Shown here: positions 26,101 through 36,532 of the stretch, in pieces | How positions within the stretch are numbered: the stretch's first letter is position 1 | Layout of the letters: each line of letters begins with the position of its first letter | Source: JBEBGV01 sp040081265 | GTDB lineage: Bacteria; Acidobacteriota; Vicinamibacteria; Vicinamibacterales; UBA2999 | DNA: 47,431 nucleotides | Assembly: GCA_040081265.1 (NCBI GenBank) | Contig: JBEBGV010000039.1 | Location: 1 to 47,431, forward strand | Direction of reading: 5' to 3' | Made by a program: the position numbers and the translations under genes | Notes under the pieces: generated by a model | What the model was told of the DNA's origin: nothing | Seen by the model: only the letters and a program-made list of their open reading frames with translations | The model's database searches: none

Positions 26101-26648
26101 GAGTCCTGGGTCGTGTAACGACCGGCGGTATCGAGGAGCACGGCTTCGTCGGTAAACCACCAGTCACAGTTCCTGGTTCCGCCGATCCCGCGCAAGGCGC
26201 CGCGACCGGAGCGCTGCTCGAGGGGGAAGTGCAGCCCCGAGTTGACGAGTGCAGTCGTCTTACCCGAGCCGGGCGCGCCGATGATCACGTACCAGGGCAG
26301 CTCGTACAGGCTCTGACCGCTCTTGCGTGTCTGTTTCAGTTGTGCGACGGCTTCCTCGAAGCGCTCGCGCAGCTGCACGAGCTCGGCGTTTGGCGCCGGC
26401 TGGGACACCGCCTGCTCGACCACGGCGGCCGCCAGCTGGTCGCTGGCACGTGCCGCTCTCAGCCGCTTGATCGCGTACAGCGCGGTCGCGGTGAGTAGAA
26501 TCAGGACGATCAGCACCAGCCGCGCGGTGACCGATTCGAGCGGCCGGTAATCAGCGAAGGCGAAGTACGGGCCGGCAAACCAGACAAATAGCGACAGGAG
26601 CACGAGCCCGAGCATGACTGGCGAGATGCGCCACAGTCGTCTCAGCAT
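23184..26648 (-). CDS. tssM: T6SS inner-membrane protein TssM (IcmF)
   Basis: 1154 aa, normal length. Two N-terminal membrane helices (11-31, 42-61), a cytoplasmic GTPase-like domain with Walker A GAPGSGKT (124-131) and Walker B-like AVLLDTAGRY (169-178), a third membrane helix (~436-456), then a large periplasmic part ending with the beta domain (WPGPNPGQVVVTFEERGG, WAWLKFLEASRI). The intact P-loop suggests an NTP-binding TssM; some homologues have lost it. TssM forms the envelope-spanning channel with TssL and TssJ. Confidence 0.97.
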   Translation of the reverse strand: MLRRLWRISPVMLGLVLLSLFVWFAGPYFAFADYRPLESVTARLVLIVLILLTATALYAIKRLRAARASDQLAAAVVEQAVSQPAPNAELVQLRERFEEAVAQLKQTRKSGQSLYELPWYVIIGAPGSGKTTALVNSGLHFPLEQRSGRGALRGIGGTRNCDWWFTDEAVLLDTAGRYTTQDSDAAGDSQAWDEFLALLKKYRKRRPLNGVILTVSAQDLMGADDTLERHTAAARARLNELNRQLKIQLPIYLLVTKCDLLAGFSEYFDDLTQGDRQQVWGVTFPFDQTAKGEAAQQFEPEFNRLVVRLNERVFARLEEDRDPRRRTLIFGLPQQLAALKSQLGEYIAGVFRSTRFDEQVLLRGVYLTSGTQEGTPIDRLLGAFGRRLGSAAPAIAAGGRGKAYFIERLLKDVIFAESGLAGINRRIEMQMAAAQVVAYVAMALLTITAIVLWTVSYSRNRGYLDQVEASIAPLAATRAIQAQSLDEALPRLDALRAVVTEADRYRPDVPVPMRWGLYQGSAMGDAARDAYSRELDDVLLPQVAARFRQRLVDYATEPEKLYEYLKGYLMLGDPTHLDRQQLGYLADFEWQEAYASDPARAQQVSDHFKSLLEYRENLRAIDIDQEIVTQARNTLRQASLADLVYRYVRIGYANDTARQLRLDRLLGIGAEKVFARSGAALSDPISSIYTKPVFEEIVAKGTDQLVLQFVSEYWVWGDQRPSVTASSRITTEFIDLYEKDYIAAWDRVLAQMQFVPLRGLTETKDVLAILGSPASPLRALLKTVDDHTYLVRPAATPQPGVLGSLGNRVGGVLTRGRERLGITTAVAGMQVTNHFAQIHQLLSGDAGSAAIDGVLRRIQDLNQRVLPLGTGAGEQDPARNPTAVQAAGQSANELQREAAQLPSSLGAAVSGIAGRVVGILRGTVGGGLDERYGQQVLAECRPLVGNRYPFVAAAAADVPLADFGRLFGYGGLYDSFLSTELTDLVDTGRATWAWKAGPDGRPLGGSAGMLRRIQAARRVRDAFFRPGSMEPELRFTLTPDQLDASAVRFTLDVDGQSMDYRHAAPRPMAMTWPGPNPGQVVVTFEERGGARPNLVFSGPWAWLKFLEASRIERLNDARFAVTTSAGGHQAQLILDAPSIRNPYGSRDLQDFRCE

Positions 26649-26666
26649 GAATGGTCTCCGTTGACA

Positions 26667-26720
26667 GACGGGCCGTAAAGACCCGCCCTACGTACAGACC
26701 CGGCGGCGCCGCCGCGGGTC
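26667..26720 (-). repeat. Two hairpins in the tssL-tssM interval
   Basis: As minus-strand RNA, GGCGGGUC and GGCCCGUC (26680-26687 and 26667-26674) pair with two G-U wobbles around a UUUAC loop, preceded by TACGTAG. This resembles the repeats at 19976 and 46940. A second, GC-only hairpin (GACCC 26697-26701 / GGGTC 26716-26720 with inner GCGGC/GCCGC) lies next to it. They fill the 80-base gap and may modulate tssL versus tssM message levels. Confidence 0.45.
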
Positions 26721-26729
26721 ACGTGTCCG

Positions 26730-28037
26730 CTACGCGCCGGGCACATGGATGATCTCGACGCGCCGGTTACGCGCGCGATTCTCGGGCGCCGTCTCCGGGA
26801 GGTAGCGCGGCTCGGAGGAACCGACGCCAGCCCACTCGAGACGTGCCGGGTTGGTGACGGTCCGCTGCAGCAGTTGCACGACATTGGCCGCCCGCTCCCG
26901 CGACAGCTCGAAGTTGTTCTTGTAGGTCAGGGAATTGAGCGGCTGATCGTCGGTATGGCCTTCGACGAGCACCCGCCCCGGCACCTGTTCGATCGCCCAG
27001 CCGACGCGCTGGATGAGCGGCGTCGCGCCGGCAATCGGCGTGGCGCTGCCTGAGGCAAACAGGCTTGGCGAGAACAGGATGACGCGCGACCGCCCGCCCT
27101 CCTCGATGACCGACAGCTCTCCTCGACCTTCCTCCGGCGCCAGCAGCTGCTTGAGGCGCGGTCCGGCAACCGGTGGCGGCGGAGGCTGCCGCGAGATGCT
27201 GCGTCCAGCGTCAGCCAGCGCCTCGTAGACCGGCGTCGCCGCGATGCCCAGACGGGCGTAGAAGACCACAAACGCCAGCGACATCGCCGCGAGCGCCCCC
27301 GCCCCCACCACCCACCAGGGCAGATAGCGGACCAGGCGCGGCCGCCGGTCCTCACGGCCACGCCACTGGAGCGATAACTCGGGAGGCGCCGCGCCCCGCT
27401 GGGTCTGGATGATGCGATAGAGCGTCTGCTGGACTTCGGCGAGACGGGCGTGGCCGCGTTCGAGCACGTGGTAGCGGCCGGTGAAGCCGACGGCGAGACA
27501 GAGATAGTGCAGCTCGATCAAGTCGATGTGCCGGGCCGGATCCTGGCTGATCCGTTCGATCACCTCGAAGACCTTCTCTCCGCCCCACGCTTCTCGATGC
27601 AGCGCCACGAGCAGACTCTGCTGCCCCCAGTCGCTGTGAGCACCGGTCGGCGTGGAGAGCACGGCTTCGTCGATCGTGGAGCACAGCGCGTAACGGGCCG
27701 CCCCCAGCGTCTCCCCGCTGACGCCGGCACCGCGGGCGCTTTCTTCGAACCGGCGGATCTCTTCGAGGGCATGCCGCTTCAACGAGGCGATGTCGAAAGC
27801 GGCGGCCGTTGAACGAATCCGTCCGGCCAGCAGCAGGGCGGGACTGGCCGCCTGTACGAGCGGGTTCAGGCCGCCGACCAAGGGGCGCAGCTGGGCGATG
27901 GGCACATCGGCCGACGCCGGGGTCGGCGCGTGCGGACGTGGCAGGATCGTGTCGCTCGCGCCTCGGCGGCCGGCACCCGGGCGCGGACGAATGATCGTCG
28001 AATCTGAGGCCTTTAAGGGATCGTCACTGTCTGACAT
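26730..28037 (-). CDS. tssL: T6SS inner-membrane protein TssL with C-terminal OmpA-like peptidoglycan-binding domain
   Basis: 435 aa. A disordered Pro/Arg-rich N-terminus (~50 residues) precedes the DotU/TssL cytoplasmic domain (ARYALCSTIDEAVLSTPTGA, WGQQSLLVALHREAWGGEKV, IDLIELHYLCLAVGFTGRYH). Next come one membrane helix (WWVVGAGALAAMSLAFVVFY) and a periplasmic OmpA-type domain: RVLVEGHTDDQPLNS, NNFELSRERAANVVQLL, and ENRARNRRVEI at the end, which contains the conserved Asp/Arg residues that grip diaminopimelate. This is the specialised extended TssL, which anchors the complex to the cell wall without a separate TagL. Confidence 0.95.
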   Translation of the reverse strand: MSDSDDPLKASDSTIIRPRPGAGRRGASDTILPRPHAPTPASADVPIAQLRPLVGGLNPLVQAASPALLLAGRIRSTAAAFDIASLKRHALEEIRRFEESARGAGVSGETLGAARYALCSTIDEAVLSTPTGAHSDWGQQSLLVALHREAWGGEKVFEVIERISQDPARHIDLIELHYLCLAVGFTGRYHVLERGHARLAEVQQTLYRIIQTQRGAAPPELSLQWRGREDRRPRLVRYLPWWVVGAGALAAMSLAFVVFYARLGIAATPVYEALADAGRSISRQPPPPPVAGPRLKQLLAPEEGRGELSVIEEGGRSRVILFSPSLFASGSATPIAGATPLIQRVGWAIEQVPGRVLVEGHTDDQPLNSLTYKNNFELSRERAANVVQLLQRTVTNPARLEWAGVGSSEPRYLPETAPENRARNRRVEIIHVPGA

Positions 28038-28067
28038 GGCGCCAACGCCTCACTATCCTTCTGACCT

Positions 28068-29402
28068 TCAGCTACGAATCGCCCACAACTCTATCGATAA
28101 CCCAGGGAACTCGCCGGCCACGAAGAGCGCCAGGCCACCCGACGATTTCAGCTGCGCCCACAGCTCGTGCGACTGATCAATCTCGAAGTACACGAACCCG
28201 GCGTGATAGGGAATCTGCCGCGGCGCCACCGGCACCGAGTTCACCGGCACCCCGGGCAGCTGCAGCATCACGATGTCGCGAATGCGCTCGACCGGGCCGA
28301 GCTTGAGCTGGGTGGCAAACGCCCGCCGCAATTGCTCGGATGGCACGTCGGCCTTGGCCGCGAGGATGAAAGACGCCTTCGTGTACAACGAGGCGTCGGG
28401 CACGATGGCTACGCTGATGCCGTAGGCTCGCGGTTCGATCGGTATGTTCAGCGCCGACGATTCGATGACCAGCGACAGGGCCTCCCGCAGGATGCGCATC
28501 AGCGGCTCGAACGACTGGCGGAGCCGTTCGTGCTGGTAATTGGGCATCGCCGGCGGACGTTTCGACGGCGCGGTATAGGTCGACAGCTCCCCCGCCAGCG
28601 CCAGGCAGTCGCGGAAGAGCGTTTGTGGATGCAACCCTGCCGACTCGGCATGATGCGCGAACACCGGCTCGGTCCGGTTGATCAGTTGCAGCATCATGAA
28701 GTCGCCGAACTGCGCCGAACCGGCGCGATCGGTGGCCGTTACCCGGCCGCCCAGCGCCTCGCCGCGGTGACGCAGCAGTCCGACCAGCTCGTTCAGGAAG
28801 GCGGCAAGTGCAGTGGCTGCGTTCGTGCGCAGCACCGTCGGCATGAATCGATCCTCGAGCACGATCTGCTTGTCGGCCCGGCACTCGACGATCTGCGCGA
28901 GCGGGATTGTCGAATAGGCTTCGGCGAGATCGCTTTGCAGCAGGAACCGCGTCCGCAGCGCGCCAACCTCGACCACCGCGGGCTCACCCGACTGCGCCGC
29001 GACGTCGCGCACTTCCCACTCGCGAACGCTGTACCGGGCCAGCGGGTCGGCCGCGCCCGTCCGCTCCACGCCCGGCGAATCGCCGCGCCGCAACGGCACG
29101 GCCAGCGAGACGATCTGATCCCGCACCTGCGGACCGATGTCGAGCGCCGCCGGCAGCGGCTCGTCGTCGGGAATCCGAAAGGGGGTGCCGTCGGGAAACA
29201 CTCCGGCGGCGCGCCGCAGCGCCAGCTTGCCGATGGCCAGCAGATCGCGTTCGATCTCGAGCTCGGTGAATCCCCAGCTGTGCGGACTCAGATCCCGGCA
29301 GCGGACCTCGACATAGCTTTCGAGATACCGATCCTGCTGCTGCAGATGCTGCGGCTGAAGGAACAAGCCTTCCGACCAGATCACCTTGTTGTGCACCGAC
29401 AT
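28068..29402 (-). CDS. tssK: T6SS baseplate-membrane linker TssK
   Basis: 444 aa from the ATG at 29402, which opens MSVHNKVIWSEGLFLQPQHL, the invariant TssK N-terminus; the longer open frame to 29510 overlaps tssJ and is not used. Further TssK features: WGFTELEIERDLLAIGKLAL, FPDGTPFRIPDDEPLP and a C-terminal domain with VPVNSVPVAPRQIPYHAGFV and FEIDQSHELWAQLKSSGGLA. TssK trimers dock the baseplate to TssL/TssM. It lies 23 bases after tssJ. Confidence 0.97.
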   Translation of the reverse strand: MSVHNKVIWSEGLFLQPQHLQQQDRYLESYVEVRCRDLSPHSWGFTELEIERDLLAIGKLALRRAAGVFPDGTPFRIPDDEPLPAALDIGPQVRDQIVSLAVPLRRGDSPGVERTGAADPLARYSVREWEVRDVAAQSGEPAVVEVGALRTRFLLQSDLAEAYSTIPLAQIVECRADKQIVLEDRFMPTVLRTNAATALAAFLNELVGLLRHRGEALGGRVTATDRAGSAQFGDFMMLQLINRTEPVFAHHAESAGLHPQTLFRDCLALAGELSTYTAPSKRPPAMPNYQHERLRQSFEPLMRILREALSLVIESSALNIPIEPRAYGISVAIVPDASLYTKASFILAAKADVPSEQLRRAFATQLKLGPVERIRDIVMLQLPGVPVNSVPVAPRQIPYHAGFVYFEIDQSHELWAQLKSSGGLALFVAGEFPGLSIELWAIRS

Positions 29403-29425
29403 GCCGACTCGACTCCAGACGGGGG

Positions 29426-29968
29426 TCAGTTCCCGGTCGTGACGGCCACTCGGGCCCGTTCGACGAGAACAGTGACGGTGCCACGCGGCACCGGCACGAC
29501 CGCCCTCCATTGCGCGTTGCGTACATCGCGAAACGCGGCCATCACACCGACGAACCGCGTCTCGCTGGCGAAGGTCACGTCGAGCGACCGGCGCTCCCCA
29601 GGGGCCATCACGTACTCGTCCTTGGTGACGAGCGCCTGTCCGAGCGCCTTGTCGGCATCGTCGAACAGGTTGAAGAATTCCGCCGCGACGAACGGCCCGT
29701 CCGCCCGAAGCTGGTAGATCCGAATCACGACCGGCGATGGCCGTCCCGACGCGTCGGGATTGGTGTCAACCGTGGTGCCAATGGTGAGGGACGCGCGAAC
29801 GGCCGGTGTGGGCAGCGGCCCGGCAGGCGCGGCAGGTGCGGCAATCGTGACCGGCGGCAACGAGGGCGGAAGCGCCGGCGGCGCCTTCGCACACCCGGTG
29901 GCGCTCGCGACTGCCGCTATCCATACGGCAACGGGGACCAATCGCGTCGGACGCGTCATGCGCGGCAT
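29426..29968 (-). CDS. tssJ: T6SS outer-membrane lipoprotein TssJ
   Basis: 180 aa from the ATG at 29968 (29959 is also possible). A lipoprotein signal ends in ASATGC with lipidated Cys26, followed by a Pro/Ala-rich linker. The transthyretin-like TssJ fold is marked by PVVIRIYQLRADGPFVAAEF, LFDDADKALGQALVTKDEYV, MAPGERRSLDV and FVGVMAAFRD. It anchors TssM to the outer membrane, so the cell envelope is didermic. The start lies 19 bases after the FHA gene. Confidence 0.93.
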   Translation of the reverse strand: MPRMTRPTRLVPVAVWIAAVASATGCAKAPPALPPSLPPVTIAAPAAPAGPLPTPAVRASLTIGTTVDTNPDASGRPSPVVIRIYQLRADGPFVAAEFFNLFDDADKALGQALVTKDEYVMAPGERRSLDVTFASETRFVGVMAAFRDVRNAQWRAVVPVPRGTVTVLVERARVAVTTGN

Positions 29969-29987
29969 ACCCACGACGGCTGCCGGT

Positions 29988-31223
29988 TCACGAGGAGCCG
30001 CCACGCCGACCTGCCTTCAGTTGTTTGAGCTGTTCCTCGTAGGCGCTCGCGAATTCGTCACCAAACAAATCGCGAAAGCTGACCTCAGGGTCCCTGACCA
30101 TATCACGGATCTTGGCGCTGTACAGCTCCCAATACCGGAGCTTGGCCGGCACCGCCACGAGCGCTCCCTTCTTCATTTGACGGTCGAACTCTTGCTGCAG
30201 CGCCGCCGGATCGAACCGCGCCAGGATGGACTCGAAGGCCGCGCGGATGCCAGACAGCATCGCGACCTCGTGGTCGTGAATGTCGTCGAACGCGTTCTCG
30301 AACGCATCGACGGCGCCGAGGTAGCCGGGATGCCGCTTCACCAGCAGGTTGTGCAGCGCGTCCTGGGCATCGACGGAGAATTTCAGCGGATTGTTTTCCC
30401 GCGGCTTGTACGTCGTCCCCTGAATGCGGAACTCGGCCTGCAGTCGCTGCCGGGCACGCAGCACCTCCATGAGTCCTTCCACGACGATGCGCAGGATGCG
30501 GCCGAAGTCGTCGGCGATGTCGGGGGCCACCACGGGCGCGTCGAGTCCCGCCGCGCGCAGGACCTCAGCGAGATCGAGGAGCTGACCCGACGGCGGCGCT
30601 TTCGGTGGGGGCCTGTCCGGCGTTGGCGTCGGTGACGGAGGCGGCTGCGGAGGCGGCGCCTGCTGTCGAGGCGATGGCGTTTCGACCGGAGACGGCGTAC
30701 CCACGTTCCAGTTGGTGGGAATCTGAAACGGATTCCGTTCTTCGACCGGAGCCACGGCGGGCACCCTCACTTGCTCATCCAGCACGTTGCCTCGGTACTG
30801 GTCCGGAGCTGGTGGCGCCGGCCGCTTGAGCACGGCATCGGAAAAGAACTCGTTCTGGCCGGTGTCTGACTCGACCGGCGGGACCAGGCTCGCATCCAGT
30901 CCCCCTGCCGGCGCCAGGGTCACATGAATCTCGAAGGGCTCGATGATGATCACGTCGCCGTGGCTGAGCGCATAAGGGACGCCCGGGGTCAGCCGGTCAC
31001 CGGAGTTGACGATGACCCCGTTGGAGCTCCTGGCGTCCTCGATCGTGTAACTGCCCTGCTGATAGCGGATCACGGCATGCGTCCGCGAGACGCTCGGATG
31101 CGGCAGATACCAGTCCTTATCCGCCTCCCGGCCGATGGTCCCGCCGCGCGCGCGAAACACTTTCTTGGGCTCCGCACCGACGGCCAGTCCTTCGGGGTTG
31201 GTGATTTCGAGCGTCAGTGTCAT
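29988..31223 (-). CDS. FHA-domain T6SS regulator (TagH/Fha family)
   Basis: 411 aa from the ATG at 31223 (MTLTLEITNPEGLAVGAEPK); the frame runs on to 31280 without a better start. The N-terminal FHA domain has the phosphothreonine-binding residues in GTIGREADKDWYL (Gly31-Arg32), SVSRTHAVI (Ser46 region) and ARSSNGVIVN. A long Pro-rich linker follows. The C-terminal domain (~230-411, with LKFSVDAQDALHNLLVKRHP and VSFRDLFGDEFASAYEEQL) is the type VI FHA C-terminal module. In known systems the kinase phosphorylates Fha to start assembly, and TagF/PppA reverse or block this. All these partners are in this operon. Confidence 0.93.
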   Translation of the reverse strand: MTLTLEITNPEGLAVGAEPKKVFRARGGTIGREADKDWYLPHPSVSRTHAVIRYQQGSYTIEDARSSNGVIVNSGDRLTPGVPYALSHGDVIIIEPFEIHVTLAPAGGLDASLVPPVESDTGQNEFFSDAVLKRPAPPAPDQYRGNVLDEQVRVPAVAPVEERNPFQIPTNWNVGTPSPVETPSPRQQAPPPQPPPSPTPTPDRPPPKAPPSGQLLDLAEVLRAAGLDAPVVAPDIADDFGRILRIVVEGLMEVLRARQRLQAEFRIQGTTYKPRENNPLKFSVDAQDALHNLLVKRHPGYLGAVDAFENAFDDIHDHEVAMLSGIRAAFESILARFDPAALQQEFDRQMKKGALVAVPAKLRYWELYSAKIRDMVRDPEVSFRDLFGDEFASAYEEQLKQLKAGRRGGSS

Positions 31224-31298
31224 GCCAGATGAGGGTGGCCGGCAGGCCGGCAGCATCTTACAACCGGTGCGACCAAACACGGTGGGCGAGGTGTGCAG

Positions 31299-32923
31299 CT
31301 ACTGACGCGCCGGCGGCTGGCTCGGCACCGGGCTCGGTGCGTCGTAGAAGGCAAGGAAGCGCAGCCCGAACGCGCGCGAATCGGGACGGAAAGTCGGGTC
31401 GATCTCCTTGCAGCGCGCCACTTCCGCCGCCGCTTGGGCGCGAAGCGGTTCGGAACGTTCGCCGGATCGGACGTAAAGGGCAAACAGGGCCCCGGCCCGG
31501 AAGAGGTGGACGTGAACACGCAGCGGAGCCGCGTCACCGACCAGGCCCGGAGCACCCAGGGCGTCGAGTGACGACTGATACTCGCCGGCGAAGTAATGGC
31601 GTGACGCGGTGACCAGCGCCGCCGGCACACCGCGATCCTCGAGCGTGAGCACGACGCCGGCAAAGTCGGTGATCCACGAGTCGATGAGGCGCCTGGCGCC
31701 GGCGAGACTCCGGGTGGCGGTTCGAATCTGGTCGAGATCGCCGCTGCGGCGCGCGGCCGTCAACGTCCGGGTCGCAGCTTCGTACTGGCGCCGCGCCGCG
31801 TCCCGGCCTTTCTCCGCCTCGGGCCCCAGCGCGGCTCGCTTGTCGGTCCAGACCCGATCGATGTTGGCCATCCCGCCCTGCGCAAAGGCGAGTGATTCGT
31901 CGGCCAGGCCCAGCGCCCGCTGCCGCTCGCCCTCGAGCGCCATGTTGGCGACGTTGACCGCCTGCTGTCGGATGCCGGTGAGTGAGGTGACCGCATCCTG
32001 AACCGAGCGGCTGACATCGGGCAGCGCCGACGGACTCACCGCGTCGCGCCGAGTCAGTTGCGCACGGGCACGACTAACGGCGTCGCGCGCGGTGGCGCGT
32101 GCGGCCAGCGCCGCCGCAGGCAGCGCCAGCCCCGGCGACCGGGCCAGGATCGGATCGATCGCTCGATCAATGGCTTCGGCGTCGTTGACCGCGCGTTCCA
32201 GTGCGACAAGCTGCCCCTGCAACTCCGACATCAGCGCGACGGCGGCCACGAGTCCCGCCTGGGCCCGGTCGAACCCGTCTCGCGCACGTTCCGCCGAGGT
32301 GCGGGCATCGTTCAGGTCCTGCGCCGAACGAGTTCGGCGGCCCGCCGCCAGCCTCGCCTGCGCATTCTCGAAATCGGCCCGGGAGGTCTCGAACTGCTCC
32401 TGGAGCGACGGGTTCCGGCGCCACGCCGAGTCCTGCTCACTATTTCGCTCGGCCACTCTCGTTCTGGCTGCGGTCGCCTCGGCGAGCGCGCTCTGCGCGC
32501 GGCCCACCAGGGGCTGAAAGGTAGGCGGATCGAGCACGCCCTTTTGTGCGCAGGCCGCATAGCCGCCGCGCATCACCTGCACGAACTCCGCTTTGCTACG
32601 CACCGCGCCCTGCCGTTCCGACTCTTCCCAGGCGGTCACGGCGGCCACGCAGTCGCCCCCGTTGAACAGCGCCTCCCCCAGGAAATAGTGGGGCAGATAC
32701 TCGACACTGTTGAAACTGATGAACGCCAGGCCGGTGATGCGGACCTTTTCAGTGGACTCGGTGGCGTTCTCCTGGATCGCCGCACGCATGCGCGTCGCCG
32801 CCTCCGCCCACCGGCGATCGTTGCGAGCACGGATGCCATCTCTGAACGCGTCCGCCTGCGCCGCGGCGTCGGTCGCCAGCGCGCTCAGCACCAGCACGGG
32901 CACCAGCCACCTCAGACGGGTGG

Positions 32924-32927
<4 letters not shown>
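31299..32927 (-). CDS. Secreted coiled-coil protein coupled to the T6SS kinase, unknown function
   Basis: 542 aa from a GTG at 32927 whose last two bases belong to the kinase stop codon (GTGA overlap); the longer open frame upstream lies over the kinase gene. It has a signal peptide (TTRLRWLVPVLVLSALATDAAAQ), then TPR-like helices (RWAEAATRMRAAIQENATES, VEYLPHYFLGEALFNGGDCV), a long Ala/Arg/Glu coiled coil (~170-450) and a C-terminal helical part ending RAFGLRFLAFYDAPSP. It should lie in the periplasm, where the C-terminal PEGA-like region of the kinase is also expected, so it may be a periplasmic sensor or partner of that kinase. I do not recognise a named family. Confidence 0.8.
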
Positions 32928-35020
<2,093 letters not shown>

Positions 35021-35044
35021 GGACAGTCGGGCTACATACTAACC

Positions 35045-35083
35045 CCGGCAGCCGCCATTACGAGGGGGGCGGGCGACTGCCGG
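35045..35083. promoter_or_regulatory. Inverted repeat in the leader of the T6SS operon
   Basis: CCGGCAGCCGCC (35045-35056) and GGCGACTGCCGG (35072-35083) are complementary at 11 of 12 positions around a 15-base loop. It lies 25 bases upstream of the kinase ATG in the 104-base gap to the regulator gene. It could be an operator or an RNA hairpin. A TTGACG box lies just upstream on the minus strand, but no good -10 sits at the normal spacing. Confidence 0.4.
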
Positions 35084-35124
35084 AATCGTCAAATGCCGGG
35101 AGTTCCGCTCCCGCGGCCGCCGCG

Positions 35125-35751
35125 CTACGCGATCCGCGGCGGGGTGCTCGACAGCACCAGGCGCATCAGATCCGGCTGACGCCTCGTGCCTGTCTTGGTG
35201 AATCGTGTGTTCAGCCGCGCCTTCACCGTCTCGTAGGAGATGCCCAGGCGGGCCGCCGCGTCCCTGGCGCTCAGCCCCTCGACAAGTATCAGCAACAGCC
35301 GCGCTTCGCTTGGCGTCAGCTCCGGATCGGTGACGTACACCACCACCGGCGCCGGTTCGAATTCGGCCCCGTCGATTCGAGACACCGCAATCAGCAGCAC
35401 CAGACTGCGCGTGCCCGACGGGCGCTCCAGCATGAGCACGGGGTCGCCCGCGCGGGCGTCATCACCACGGTGCGCCGCCGTGACCGCTTCCAGCAGGCGC
35501 GCCGAGGCGTCGGCGGTTGCGGCGCGCAGCCGGCCATCCGCGAGCGACAGCCCGTCCTCGTTCCGCAAGATGGCGGTGGCGGCGCGATTCGCGTATTCGA
35601 GTCGACCCGGGTCCGACAGGAACAGCACGCCGTAGGGCAGCCGGTCCACGACGGCCAGGGCACAGCCAGCAGCCAGCTCTGGCCTTTCGAGATAACGATG
35701 ATTAATTGTGTTCCGGGCGTCGGGAGGAGTGGTGTCTCGGCGTCGTTTCAT
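35125..35751 (-). CDS. LuxR-type transcriptional regulator with PAS-like sensor
   Basis: 208 aa from the ATG at 35751 (MKRRRDTTPPDARN); 14 more codons are open upstream. The first part (~45-140) looks PAS-like (VVDRLPYGVLFLSDPGRLEY, ANRAATAILRNEDGLSLADG). The C-terminal helix-turn-helix reads LTPSEARLLLILVEGLSARD and RLGISYETVKARLNTRFTKT, the LuxR/FixJ DNA-binding signature. It lacks a phosphoacceptor receiver domain. Encoded directly upstream of the T6SS operon on the same strand, it is the best local candidate for its transcriptional regulator, which is inference. Confidence 0.85.
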   Translation of the reverse strand: MKRRRDTTPPDARNTINHRYLERPELAAGCALAVVDRLPYGVLFLSDPGRLEYANRAATAILRNEDGLSLADGRLRAATADASARLLEAVTAAHRGDDARAGDPVLMLERPSGTRSLVLLIAVSRIDGAEFEPAPVVVYVTDPELTPSEARLLLILVEGLSARDAAARLGISYETVKARLNTRFTKTGTRRQPDLMRLVLSSTPPRIA

Positions 35752-35838
35752 GGGGTCAACGCAGGAGGCGTGGATGGCGTTCAACATGCGCATGCACTCC
35801 TACAAGCGAGTTCCGGCCCCGAACTGGCTCACGCCACG

Positions 35839-36447
35839 TCAACACCTCGTCAATTGCACCTCGAACCACTGCCGCGCCGCCGCCAGCTGCCGCTTCAAGG
35901 TCGCTGTGGACATCTCCATCAGGTCGGCACACTCCTCGAGCGACCAGCCGACGATGTAGTGCAGTTCGATCGCCTCCGCCTGACGCTCGTTCTTCCGCTT
36001 CAGGCGGTCGAGCGCCTCGTAGAAGGCGAACGCGTCTACGACGCTGCCTGCTTCAGCCCGCAACTCCGCCGCCGAGAGGGGGAGCATCAGCGTCGTCGGC
36101 GGCTTCGACTGGCCTCCCTGCTTGGCCAGATCGAGCAGTACGTGCCTCATGACCGTGAGCACCATCGTGAAGAATCGCCGGCGATTCTCGAACGACACGT
36201 CTTTCCGGGTGTCCAGGTACTGCTTCAGGCGGAGGTAGGTTTCGTTCACGAGCTCGCCGGGCTCGATCCGGTGCGCCAGGTCGGGGGTACGGCGCAACGC
36301 GCTCCAGGCCAGTCGCTGAAGCTCCGGCTCGAGGAGATCGAACAGCTCCCGTTCCGCCTCGCCGCCGTTGCCCCATGCCGGGAGCAGGCGCGTAATCGCG
36401 CCTCCAGCGTGATCGTCGGTGGTCTGCGAACCCTTGGAATTGGTCAC
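35839..36447 (-). CDS. ECF-type RNA polymerase sigma factor (Sig-70_X6-like group)
   Basis: 202 aa from a GTG at 36447 (VTNSKGSQTTDDHAGG). Region 2: ELFDLLEPELQRLAWSALRR, EPGELVNETYLRLKQYL and FFTMVLTVMRHVLLDLAKQG. Region 4: EALDRLKRKNERQAEAIELH, followed by GWSLEECADLMEMSTATLKR, which carries the recognition helix. The sequence style matches the TIGR02999 family common in Acidobacteriota and Planctomycetes, often next to Ser/Thr kinases. Here a kinase gene lies divergently 85 bases away, so phosphorylation may take the place of an anti-sigma factor. No anti-sigma gene is seen. Confidence 0.9.
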   Translation of the reverse strand: MTNSKGSQTTDDHAGGAITRLLPAWGNGGEAERELFDLLEPELQRLAWSALRRTPDLAHRIEPGELVNETYLRLKQYLDTRKDVSFENRRRFFTMVLTVMRHVLLDLAKQGGQSKPPTTLMLPLSAAELRAEAGSVVDAFAFYEALDRLKRKNERQAEAIELHYIVGWSLEECADLMEMSTATLKRQLAAARQWFEVQLTRC

Positions 36448-36512
36448 GAGCCGATATCGTACCGCCCGTCGGGCCCACCTCGACGATTTCGGAATGGTCA
36501 AGGTTCTGGAAT

Positions 36513-36527
36513 CGGGTAAATTACCCG
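36513..36527. promoter_or_regulatory. 15-base palindrome just before the kinase-propeller gene
   Basis: CGGGTAAATTACCCG is a perfect inverted repeat around one central base. It ends 5 bases before the ATG at 36533, where no Shine-Dalgarno is visible. TAAATT within it could be a -10 box of a leaderless transcript, and the palindrome could be an operator overlapping it. Confidence 0.45.
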
Positions 36528-36532
36528 CGGCG

